From NCBI GenBank assembly GCA_003550305.1, contig QKYT01000007.1, positions 249,218 through 313,217 of the forward strand: a DNA stretch of 64,000 nt, written 5' to 3'. Positions 48,354-60,777 of this stretch are shown one piece after another. Numbering within the stretch: position 1 is the first letter of the stretch; each line of letters opens with the position of its first letter. Source of the stretch: Glomus cerebriforme (lineage: Eukaryota > Glomeromycota > Glomeromycetes > Glomerales > Glomeraceae). A model generated the notes under the pieces. That model saw only the letters and a program-made list of their open reading frames with translations. It did not search any database and was not told the origin of the DNA. The position numbers and the translations under genes were made by a program.

Positions 48354-50560
48354 TAACCGATAAGCTGTAAATTTCTTTTTTTTTAAAAAAAAAAAAAATT
48401 GCATTTTGTAAAATATGAAAGAAATATAATCTGGGACGATTTAGTCTTTTGAAGTCATCATCTATTATGATTTTTTTTTGTTTTATAGTAAATTTATAAT
48501 TTGGTAAGAATAAATTATGTTGGTGACAAATTTCATTTTTTTTTTCTTTTTGGTAAGGAATTCCTTACTTTGTATTTAATATTTTGGGCTTAACGGTAAT
48601 TAAAAAAAAAACAAACCACGAATCGCTTGTTAATACTTTTTTTGGGTTAGAATTGTTTTTTTTTAAAAAAAAAAGGGTTTGGGTAAATTGTGTTCAATTT
48701 AGAGAATAGAAAAAAAAATCACAAAAAAAATTATTCCGGGTTTTTATATATTTTAGTTTTGTACTTTTTTTTTGCATTATATTTTATATATATATATAAT
48801 TTTTATATCTAATATTTTTTTAGTTAGTGCTTAGTTATTATAGTTATGAAAATTTTCAATTATTTACTTACTTATATATCCGAATTCGTCTTTCCTATAT
48901 ATCAATCATATTTTAAGTATTATTACATTTTTTTTTTTTTGAATATTATATAAATACTATATAAATATTATTTTTTTTTACTAGTTTTTATTATCTTCTT
49001 TTTTTTCGATTCAGATTATTTTTATTATTACTATTATTTTTTTTTCATTTATACATCCGTCTTTTTAATTATTTTTATTCATAAAAAAAACTAGGAAAAA
49101 AAAATTTAATCTTTTTTTACACAAAACAAAAAAAAAAAATCTTTACGCAAGTGAATTTTACGCGTTTTATTGTGTTTTTATTAAAAGTGTCGTACAATTT
49201 TGAAAAATCTATGCCACCAAAAAAAAAAATTAAAAATATACCAAACACAAAAATGAAGTACAATTAATAACATCATTTGAGAAATCATTTGAGCAACGTT
49301 TAATCGGTCGATCGATTTATCGTTTGAAAAAAGTTTCACACAAAGATTCACCGCACATCTGACATCGTGTGGTGTTTTACAAGTGTCGCGTAATAACATA
49401 TGTTAAACCGTCATTTTGGTGACATTCTTGTTACCTGTTACGTTACTTTATTAGTATATAATTTCATCCTTATGTTTCAAGAAAAAAATTACATTTACCG
49501 GGTAAAAAAAAAAAAAAAAAGTTTTAACCTTCGACTCATTACAATTGTAATGAAAATGATCTTCTATTGTTTTTTTTTAGCATGAACGAAAAAAAACAAA
49601 CAAGTTTTAGGTTTAAAATTTTTCCGAAACATTCTTCCAAATAAATAATTATTTGTGATCTATTTAATGAATATTCATTCTATGCAATAAGAGATCCATC
49701 TATAGAAGGTTTACTACTATTAAAAGTAATAATGCGCTTTTTAAGCTAGTAGGTTTGCTTCTTTATCTACTATATTAAGTCTATATAATTAAACTGCGGA
49801 TTTTACTATCACATAGTATTACCCGATTTCCCGTTGGGCAAAGTAAAAAAAAAAAATCCTTGGTAAAAAAAAGTCATTATTTTAAAATCTTTACATTGTC
49901 AACCTAAATAATACTTTAACCTGTTTCAACTCCGATACGGTACATATAATAATAATGTCAAAAAAATAAATAAATAAATAAATAAATAAATTATTGAGAT
50001 CATAAAGGAACACAAATATTTAATAAATTTAATATTTATTATAAAAAGGGGGAGGGTATAGTCCCCCTCGTGATAACTTAACAGGCATTTATACGAGAAT
50101 ATATACTAGATCTTCGGCTTGAAATTCGGATGATCTATAAATAGGTTCTCTTAGAGCCCCGAAGATCACGCAGTAATAAATATGTACTTTGCCGGAATTT
50201 ACTGCGGTAGCACCTATTGAAAAAATTTTTTTTTTTTTTTTGTAGAATATAGCATATAACAACTTGTTTTTTTCCTGTTATATAGAGATATATAAAGCTA
50301 TATTCTTAATTGAATGATATTATAAAACCAACTACATTAAAATTTAATTTATAACTATTTGGCAAGTTTTTTTTAAGTTAGATTTAATATTTACATATGT
50401 TTATGGAACCTATTCTATAATATTAAACATCATTAAAAGGAATATACTAAAAATACTTTTATTTTCTTATAACATTATAACTATTATAAAAGTATATACT
50501 ATACTTTTAATTAATAGATATATTAAAATTTATCAAAATATACAGTACGTTTGCTATTTA
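48354..50560. other. 3' region of the NDT80-like gene and intergenic DNA
   Basis: T-rich 3'-untranslated-type sequence runs to about 49100, then AT-rich DNA with no coding signal. The exception is 50045-50225, listed separately. Confidence 0.45.
50045..50225. other. GC-richer hairpin-bearing non-coding island
   Basis: In very AT-rich surroundings this stretch has a near-perfect small hairpin (GGGGGAGGGTATAGTCCCCC) at 50048-50066. A longer stem pairs GATCTTCGG (50109-50117) with CCGAAGATC (50159-50167). No reading frame is plausible. It could be a structured RNA gene or the end of a repeat; I do not recognise a known RNA family. Confidence 0.4.
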
Positions 50561-50664
50561 TCACCAGCGGTGATCACCGGTGTTTTCAAATTTGGTAATT
50601 CCGGTAATTCCGGCCAAAATTTAAGTGATCGACAAATAATTTCCTTTTTTGGGGTATGTCTAAA

Positions 50665-50755
50665 GCGGAGCAGAATCACGTGATTTTTGTAAAATTTTTG
50701 GCCCGAATTATGACATTAAGAAATTATGCATGTGACAAATAACAGATGATAAATA
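50665..50755. repeat. Short dispersed repeat, copy B, carrying ATCACGTGAT and CATGTGAC
   Basis: ATCACGTGAT at 50675-50684 is followed by 'aattatgacattaagaaatt' and 'atgcatgtgacaaataaca', in the same order as copy A at 34560-34650. The segment to its left ('accagcggtgatcaccggtg', 'ggtaattccggtaattccgg') is palindromic GC-rich text of the kind found at repeat ends in this genome. Confidence 0.6.
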
Positions 50756-51239
50756 GGATTTCACCTATCAAAAAAATTCCAAGTTTCTAGAATACTTAGG
50801 AAAAATGAAAATGAAGGTGTGATACGAGGGGTAACAGATATTCATTATGATTACATAATTCTGCTCTGCTTTAAATCTTTCCTAATATCTAAGGGTTGGA
50901 TAATTAAATGGAAGGGCCAACTTAAGGTTATATAGGCTGATCAATAAACTGCTAGAACTGTCACTCATAAAATCAGTTATATAAACAAATTTTTATATTA
51001 AATTGTGCAAAAACTTATATTTTTTTTTATTTTTTCAATACATATATACTTAAAAGCAGCTGATCTAAAAAGTTAGGTTTATTCACGCTAACTCTATATA
51101 AGTGAAGTGTTTTTACTCAAATTAGATCACTATAGCTTTTGTAAATATTATTTTTTTTTTTGGCATTAAGTCTAATTTATAGTAAAATTATATTTAATGT
51201 ACTTCAGGATACCCTTTCACATTTATTAAGAACAATAAT
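50756..51239. other. AT-rich DNA left of the P-element-like remnant
   Basis: No gene is seen. It may include the 3' end of the transposon whose coding remnants start at about 51260. Confidence 0.4.
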
Positions 51240-51259
51240 AACTGCAAGACTTCATTATT

Positions 51260-53690
51260 AATATTTTCTATACAAATAATTCTCCCTTTGATATAACTTC
51301 TTTAAAAAAAGAAGTGCCTTTTTCTAAGTGTTCTAAAATTAGAGATATCAAACTCTTTTTTCTTTTATTGTTTACATTAATTCCAAATGCCCAAAGTAAC
51401 CATTGTAATTCAATCACTAGAAACGTTTTTGAAAACAATTCTTCTGCATTATTCAATTGTGCCCAGATTTGAAGTTATGCCAATCCAAGTAAAAGATCTT
51501 TTGGTATATTAGATTTTTTCGTTGATGTATTTTTGTTTTCCAAATTTTGAGTATCATTGCACATGGATTTAAGATTCTCTTGAAGGCTTGAAGTACCTTT
51601 TTCAGAAATAAGATCATGAAATCTTCGTCAGGACGTTTGTCTACTTTTTATGTAAATAGTAATAATACGTCCATAAAGAAATTTTTTAACATTATTCTTT
51701 AATTCTTGTTTTTCAGTATTAATAGATTCATGCATGAAGAGTAGCTGACTGGAAATATTAAAAATTGTGTTAAAAGATTCCAATAATGGTAAGTTACATA
51801 ATAGACAATTATGTATATATTGAAGAATATTAGGACTAAATTCCTTATGTTTTTCAAATAACAGCAATACTAATAATTCCATTTTATACATAAATTCTAG
51901 AAATTCACATTCTGAAATTACATTTGTTGTTTGAGATTGAACATCATGTTAAATGGATATAAATAGATTCAAATTTAGAGTGTAATCTTGTTATATGATC
52001 ATTTTTGGTTAACTTATAGATAACCCATCCAACAATGTAAGAGAATTTTGATGCTTCTTCTGGTTCTAGGACAATAATTTTTTTAGGTACTAAATGATGG
52101 TTTGTTGAAAATTGATCATTTGGTGTTGTTATTCTTTTAAATGTAAACATAATTACTTTTTCAAAAAGTAGATATGCAACAAGTCTTTGAGTTGGAAAAT
52201 CATTTTAATTAGTTGCAGCAATAAAATCTTGATACCAAATTCCTGAGTATTAATAATTGTTAAGACAAGTTTCAAGGTGAGAATTCCAATTAGATAACCA
52301 TTGAATTTTTTTTTAAAATTGCTTTAAAAGTTATTTTTTTAATAATATCTTGCNATTTTTGTAGTAATTTATCAATGGAATCCTAATAAAAAATAGCTTC
52401 TATAAGATTTTGTCACTCTTTTTAAAGTTGAAAAATTCTATAATTTTCTTGATCAACATTTTCGTTGTTTGATTCTGATGGAATCTTAATTTTTCCCATA
52501 ATTAAATTATNAGCAAAAATACTTTCAAATANATTATGGGAAAGAGAGGTNAATTGTTCTAANCGAATAAAATGTTTTTGATTTATATAGTTACTTTTTT
52601 CATTATTTGTTAATTTGTTTTTATCTTTTTAGTAGTCTCTATTAATTGTAAAAATATTTTAAATAAATATTTTTAAAAATAATATTTTTATATATAAATA
52701 ATATATACCTTCTTGCTAAAGTANTAATACCAGTTNCAGTACTATCTGCTTTANCATAATTAAANCTTTTTATTTCAGACGAAACTAATCTTGTAACTTG
52801 ATATTTGTTTAAGGCATATCCATAGGATTTAAGTGTTTGTGTAAAAGAATCTCCACCAAGTTCACGAATTGTACCAAAAAGTCCTTCAAGCATATTTGAC
52901 ATTATGATGAAATCCATCTCTTAGATTCTGTTTTTTGCTTATCACCATGCATAAACCAATTATGAATTTCTATTAAAGTATTAATACATGAATTTCTCAA
53001 AGATTGGATACTAATTTTACTATGCATTATTTGACGATACTTTCGTGAGTATTTAATATAATCCTTTTAAAAACAAATAGCTATTAATTTTCTAATTCTT
53101 ATTTTAAAAAAAAAAATTTAAAAAATAATAGAATTACTTACTCTTGTTCCTTCTGCTATTTCCTTAAGTTTTTTAATAGATGTTAATGCATCTTTAACTT
53201 CTTTTGATAATGTATGTTTAGCAAGGTCAACACGCATTTTACTCCATGAGGTTAACCATAATACCATATATGACGTTTAGTTAGTTTTGTAGCTTTTGCT
53301 ATTGCATGTTGATTTGTATGTTCATATACATCTTTTATATGTTTCCAACTAATTTCCTTTCCATCAAACATTATTTCTCTAGTATTTCTTTTGTTTATAT
53401 GACTTTTTGATAAATTATTTCTAAGTTTTTTAAATACGTATATAGGATCACTAATAAAAAACCAATCCTCTCCAGTAATAGGGTTTATTGTTTTATAATT
53501 TGCTAAAAGGCTTTGATTATTATAAATAGGACACAGAAATTTACTAATATGGTAATTAAAAACTTTCCAACCTTCTTTAGTATTTTCAATNTCTACAGAT
53601 AATGTTGATTCAACTGGATCAAATTCAGTAATTTTTCCTAAATACCATTGGTTATTTCTTGGACTTTTAAATTCACATAGACTTAGCATG
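51260..53690 (-). pseudogene. P-element/THAP9-like transposase remnant
   Basis: Fragments on the minus strand fall in the order of a P-superfamily transposase. From 53690: 'ITGEDWFFISDPIYVFKKLR', then 'KEISWKHIKDVYEHT', then 'KATKLTKRHI' and 'KMRVDLAKHTLSKEVKDALT'. These match the GTP-binding/insertion region with its D-P-x-x-x-x-K-x-x-R-N motif. The C-terminal 'LEGLFGTIRELGGDSFTQTL' follows at about 52890. Further fragments at 52150-51944, 51891-51628 and 51456-51268 belong to its tail. The N-terminal THAP zinc finger and the first catalytic residues are missing, several stops and frame changes intervene, and a cluster of ambiguous bases at 52354-52755 lowers certainty. The right end is cut by the Tc1 fragment at about 53687. 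Confidence 0.65.
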
Positions 53691-54077
53691 GAGTTGGACC
53701 TTTGGTTGTGATGGAGGGGAACATGGATTCTAATGATTACATCAATATTCTGGCTAATCATTTTATCCCATGGGTTGACAATTACCCCAACTCCATTTTT
53801 CAGCAAGATGGAGATGCTTCAAATTATAGTACTTGGTGGATGAGAAACATAATATTCCGATTTTAGATTGGGTGGCGCAAAGCCCCGATTTTAACCCAAT
53901 AGAGAATTTGTGAAACCATTTTGATAACCAGGTTCGAAAAAGGAAACCTGTACCCAGATCTAAACAGTAGTTAATTGCGGCAATACAAGAGGAGTAGCGA
54001 AAAATTACTATTGAGACATGTCATCACTTAATTTTAAGAGTAATTAAGGCCAAAGGTGGTCATACTAAATATTGATT
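53687..54077 (+). mobile_element. Tc1/mariner transposase fragment
   Basis: The plus strand reads 'HGVGPLVVMEGNMDSNDYIN', then 'ILANHFIPWVDNYPN' and 'IFQQDGDASNYST', then, with frame slips, 'DWVAQSPDFNPIENL' and a tail ending in 'KGGHTKY'. The Q-Q-D-G and S-P-D-F-N-P-I-E-N-L motifs hold the second aspartate and the glutamate of the DD34E catalytic triad. Only the C-terminal half is present, and it contains at least one frame change and several stops. The long minus-strand frame running to 53806 is, beyond about 53690, only the antisense of this fragment. Confidence 0.85.
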
Positions 54078-54227
54078 TTTTCGTGATAATATTTTACTTT
54101 ATATTTTATATTTTAATATAATAAAATTTATTTGTCAATTAATAAGTACAAAAAAAATTTTAATTTTTATAAATAAAAAAAAATCCGGTAATTTATTGTA
54201 GGCCTGTGTATAAGAAACAATAGGAAG

Positions 54228-54277
<50 letters not shown>

Positions 54278-54286
54278 CAGAATAAA
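54078..54286. other. Tc1 3' flank and 40-nt poly(A) tract
   Basis: AT-rich DNA ending in an uninterrupted run of about 40 A (54233-54272) directly beside the GILT stop codon. The run is either a poly(A) retrotransposition scar or a simple homopolymer. Its length may be imprecise. Confidence 0.5.
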
Positions 54287-55116
54287 TTACTTTGCACCTT
54301 GTTTATAAGCATTTTTAATAGATCTTACAAAATCCTTAACAGAATGTCCTTTAGGACAATCATACCAATCACCATCTTTAATACATCTCTTATGTCCATT
54401 AATAAAAATAGTGCAACTACTATTTACTTTGTATGAGTTTGTTCTTTGAATGCTTTCAATAAACGAATTTAGACCAGTATTAGAATTTACACATTTGTCT
54501 ATTGGATTATAATCCTGTCCAACTTCTTCTGAACACTGTTTAGCCCATTCACGTGAGCCAACACGATCAATTGAGCGATGAATACATAAGAGATAATTGA
54601 AAAAAGTTAATTGATTCGAATTAGCTCTTTGGAAACAAAGTTCTTGAATATTTCCTTTATTAGAAAAAAAAGAAAATCCAATTTTAGTAAGAAAAAAATA
54701 ACAATTTTGAAGCATTTCGTCAATTTGATGTATACCCTTGCATTCTAAATCTCCATGTTTACACGTAGCTCCATATGTAGCAGAAGAATTTAGTGTTGCG
54801 ATATAATCGGTTTTAAAAGTTGCAATATCATTTACTTCATTTACTATTTATTTATCAAATATAGAAAATCCATTTAGATAATTTAAAATCATTTAATCAT
54901 ATATTGTAAGTTTTACATACCGACATCTGCCATAACTTTTTCGCACGCGACGGCGTCTGGACAGCGACTCATTACAAATAACTCCACTGGAATTTTTTCT
55001 TTTTCATTATCAATTAGTTCTTCCACTGTAGGATTCAAAAGTTTTCCTAAAATAAAAAGAAAATAAATAAAAATAAAAAGTAATATGACGGAACAACGAT
55101 AAATATGCGTCTCCAT
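54287..55116 (-). CDS. GILT-family thiol reductase-like protein
   Basis: Two exons (54921-55116 and 54287-54843) join to 250 residues. The N-terminus (METHIYRCSVILLFIFIYFL) is a signal peptide or anchor. The thioredoxin-like core begins 'KIPVELFVMSRCPDAVACEK', and the GILT signature C-x-H-G-x2-E-C appears as CKHGDLEC about 50 residues on. 'HRSIDRVGSREWAKQCSEEV' and 'CTIFINGHKRCIKDG' follow. GILT enzymes reduce disulfides in acidic vesicles or are secreted. Here the active site is CPDAVAC: the second cysteine lies three residues further than in the classic C-x-x-C. This is often seen in fungal members and makes redox activity doubtful. I chose the ATG at 55116; an in-frame ATG at 55260 would add a non-signal-like leader. 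Confidence 0.87.
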
Positions 55117-55728
55117 CGTTTTATTGATTTTTCGTATTTTTCGTAAAAAGCAAAATGTAAATTGTAGAGCCGCCGCCTTATCTATAATAGGATTTGTTAC
55201 CACGATTTGTTTACGATTTTGGCGTAATTTGATTGGCTGATATGGACAACACGTGATCATGTGTTCGCAGTCCGGATTTTTGATGTCAGTGACCTAAAAA
55301 AAAGTTTGTAAAAATCAACAAAAACAAATGAATTCATTGGTTGAGGTAGAAATTTTTTTGTGTTCAATTCTGATTCTGATCACATATTCGGATTGGTTAA
55401 CGGATTTTGTGATCAAAAACCCAAGAACAGGCCTAATATATCAGTATAGACCTGTTCATTTCCGGGCTTTGTTTCGATTGGGCTGATCTTTTTTTGTGCG
55501 TAGAAAATTTGGGGAACGAACAAGCCTAATGATCTGCAACTAGAGTACTAGAGTAACTAGGCTATCTTTTACCACGAGATTAATATCCTAAATAATCACA
55601 TTGATTTTGAAGTTTATCATTGCGACTAATCAGTGTTGACTAATGTTTGAGTGGCAAGTTTATAAGCGAACACAACAAAGTAAATTTCAAGACATTTTTA
55701 CACGCTTCTTAGTTTTTAAAAGGTAGTT
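55117..55728. promoter_or_regulatory. Divergent promoter region GILT / MCM7
   Basis: About 610 bases between start codons. CACGTGAT at 55250-55257 is immediately followed by CATGTG at 55258-55263, giving two overlapping bHLH-type sites. No gene is seen. Confidence 0.45.
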
Positions 55729-58542
<2,814 letters not shown>

Positions 58543-58551
<9 letters not shown>

Positions 58552-58583
58552 AATTATAGAATTATAGAATTATAAATTTATAG
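58543..58583 (+). repeat. 10-bp tandem repeat across the MCM7 stop codon
   Basis: GAATTATAGA-type units repeat about four times starting inside the last codons of MCM7 (58543 on). The TAG at 58549-58551 is part of unit 1. Confidence 0.85.
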
Positions 58584-58871
58584 ATTTTGAGGTTGGAAAG
58601 AAATGAGTCAAATCTATTTTTTGTGTTTTGATGAAATATGAATTATATAACCTAGATTGAACCAAATGGCAATAGTAAAGGATTGAGGTAGTCTGTTGAA
58701 TATATAAAGTATACAAAGTTGAATTTGAACTTTTATTAACTTTTTTATAGTAATAAATCTTGTGAAATTTGACCGTATCGTTTAAATGAACCATAATACC
58801 GTTTTTGAGGATAAACGAAAGAATCCTTATGTACGCAATAATTCATATAATTCATATGTAAATGTTACACA
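58584..58871. other. Convergent 3' region MCM7 / CSN9-like
   Basis: No gene is seen. A minus-strand open frame here (to 58794) is Tyr/Ser-rich with no family match and covers what should be 3'-untranslated sequence. Confidence 0.5.
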
Positions 58872-59336
58872 TTATTTTAGGTCATCATCATCGAAATCAT
58901 CAGGGAAATCTAATAAAATAAAATTAAATCTTAACAAAAAAGGAAAATAAGCTATTTTAATTCAAAGTTCAGTTTATTACCATTGAAAAAATCTTGATCA
59001 ACCGTTTTATCTCCTTGTTGATTTTGTCGATGATGAGCCCCACCTTTATGATGTGGATGTGTAGGACTTGGAAAGAAGCTTTCATCGTAACCTCCGTGAT
59101 GTCCATGATGGCTACTACCTTCTCTCATGTAACTTGACTGAGGATAGGAGGGACCAGCTGTTCCGTCTAACTGACCATCTTCGTATTCGTCCATTGCCAT
59201 AGCATCAAAATAATCATCTAATTCAATCATAAAAGTTTGAATGAGAATACAAATTACGTTACGAAAATAAACAAAGGGTTATTTCTAACAGCATTGAAAC
59301 TTTTAACTTACCGTCACCTTCTGGCATTTGAGACAT
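58872..59336 (-). CDS. COP9 signalosome acidic subunit-like protein (CSN9/CSNAP, Myeov2)
   Basis: Three exons (59312-59336, 58981-59217, 58872-58909) join in frame to 99 residues. The last two exons create the ending DQDFFNDFPDDFDDDDLK. This matches the diagnostic acidic C-terminus of CSN9/CSNAP (DFFNDF followed by an Asp cluster), the part that inserts between Csn3, Csn5 and Csn6 and tunes deneddylation. The start MSQMPEGDDDYFDAMAMDEY is also acidic. A His/Gly/Gln-rich insert of about 50 residues in the middle is not found in animal CSN9 (57 residues), so the protein is longer than usual. Open frame extends upstream of the chosen ATG (59336) with a basic sequence to about 59380, so an extra 5' exon is possible. 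Confidence 0.62.
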
Positions 59337-59933
59337 ATTGTCGCTTTCTATATTTTTAGAATTACGCTTTCTTTTACCTATTGTGAAAATTGTGATTAAT
59401 TTCTTATTTTATTATTTTATTTAAAGTTTCAAGGTGAAAGGTTTTTCTTATTTTGAAATCATAAAATAGTCATCATACCAATTTCTATATTTATCTATAA
59501 GTGATCAATTTGATAAATTTATAATGCTGACCAACATATTTATAAAATGATTGATAATTTTAGCGGAAATTTCAATTCATTAATCTAATACTACTGCTTT
59601 ACGTTATTCGACAAGGCACGTAATATCGAAGCATGTTATTGCGACTTCTTTTATTTATTCAGATAATGTTAATGACACGACACAGAATTTATGAGTATGG
59701 AAGATTGTGTAAAAATTATACTGTCATTCCATCGATAAAGTTAACAATAAAAAATATAATAAATAAGAGAATACCAAAAGCTCAAATTAAATCAAATTTT
59801 TCGATACGTTAAATGAAATTATATGATATAGCATTTCAAATTGTTCACTATCAACAAATTCCCTTGATTATTTCTCGATTATTTCTCTAAAGTTGCATAT
59901 TAGACCCAATTTATGTGCGAAAGGTTTAATGTT
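59337..59933. other. Intergenic between CSN9-like gene and SDHAF3
   Basis: A possible extra 5' exon of the CSN9-like gene at 59337-59380 is the only coding hint. The remainder is AT-rich with no gene seen. Confidence 0.4.
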
Positions 59934-60338
59934 TTATTTTCGACTAAAATTATCCATCTCTTTTGATTTTACTTTTCCCTTCCCGATAACTTTAATTTCT
60001 TTTCTCAATTCATATAATTGACCAAGTTGTTCTTCACTAAATTTATTTAAAATACCCAAATCAAATTTCTTTCCATACGTTATGTTTTCAGGATGTGACT
60101 TTGCAGAATTTGTTTGAATTTCTAATTTATCCAAATAAACTTGCCACTGATCAATAAATCCCACAATTTGAATTGGATTTGTTATATCTTTATGCCGTCT
60201 GAATTCAGCTTTAACATAATTATCGCCAAGTGAACGTAATGAAGGTGGTAATAAACGATGAATACGCAAAATATGACGATAGAGAATTAAAGGTGGAATA
60301 AGATTTTTTATGTGAGAAATTAAAGGTTTAGATGCCAT
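59934..60338 (-). CDS. SDH7: Succinate dehydrogenase assembly factor 3 (ACN9, LYR protein)
   Basis: A single exon of 134 residues with the complete SDHAF3/Sdh7 pattern: LYRHILRIHRLLPPSLRSLG (LYR motif then R-L-L-P-x-x-L-R-S-L-G-D), 'YVKAEFRRHKDI', 'GFIDQWQVYLDKL' and 'LNKFSEEQLGQLYELRKEI'. The protein acts in the mitochondrial matrix, protecting or inserting Fe-S clusters of Sdh2 together with Sdh6 (SDHAF1), which is encoded 45 kb away in this window. The N-terminus is short and basic, fitting mitochondrial import. Head to head with NUP82, about 440 bases between starts. Confidence 0.96.
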   Translation of the reverse strand: MASKPLISHIKNLIPPLILYRHILRIHRLLPPSLRSLGDNYVKAEFRRHKDITNPIQIVGFIDQWQVYLDKLEIQTNSAKSHPENITYGKKFDLGILNKFSEEQLGQLYELRKEIKVIGKGKVKSKEMDNFSRK

Positions 60339-60777
60339 TTAAATTTTCCGGAAGAAAAAGGTCTGGATCTTAATGATTTACTATCGTATTATTAATATAC
60401 CGCAGTAAAATTTTACTGTCAAATTCAGTGGTGGTCTGTGCTGTATGTGAAAGTTTATATGCAAGGAATTTTCATTCCCTTTCGTGTCAATTCAATAAAG
60501 TACGTGAAGCTCTCGCGCCTTCTACGTTTCTTGTTGTATCTATCCTTTTAATTTTTCTCGTAGTTTTTACGTTAAAGTAAAAAATTTTACTAAAGTATAA
60601 TATAATTCGAATTTTGTTTGTCACAAGTTAGAAGAAATTAATAAATATATTTGAATTTCCTGTTGGTGCTGTTTATATTTTTATTTGGTGTAAAATATAG
60701 ACAATTTTTATTGAATAATAAGATCCTCCTTTATCATTCTTTATTAAATTAACCCTATAAATTGTAAACTGAGAAAC
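60339..60777. promoter_or_regulatory. Divergent promoter region SDHAF3 / NUP82
   Basis: About 440 bases, with a short GC-richer patch ('gtgaagctctcgcgccttct' near 60500-60520) in the middle. No ACGCGT or CACGTG site is seen. Contains no gene. Confidence 0.4.

Noticed and set aside
49400..49585. Plus-strand 61-residue frame downstream of the NDT80-like gene
   Set aside because: Crosses a poly-A run, no domain, no splice context.
53690..53806. N-terminal extension of the P-element-like minus-strand frame
   Set aside because: It is the exact antisense of conserved Tc1 transposase sequence on the plus strand, so not part of the P-like protein.
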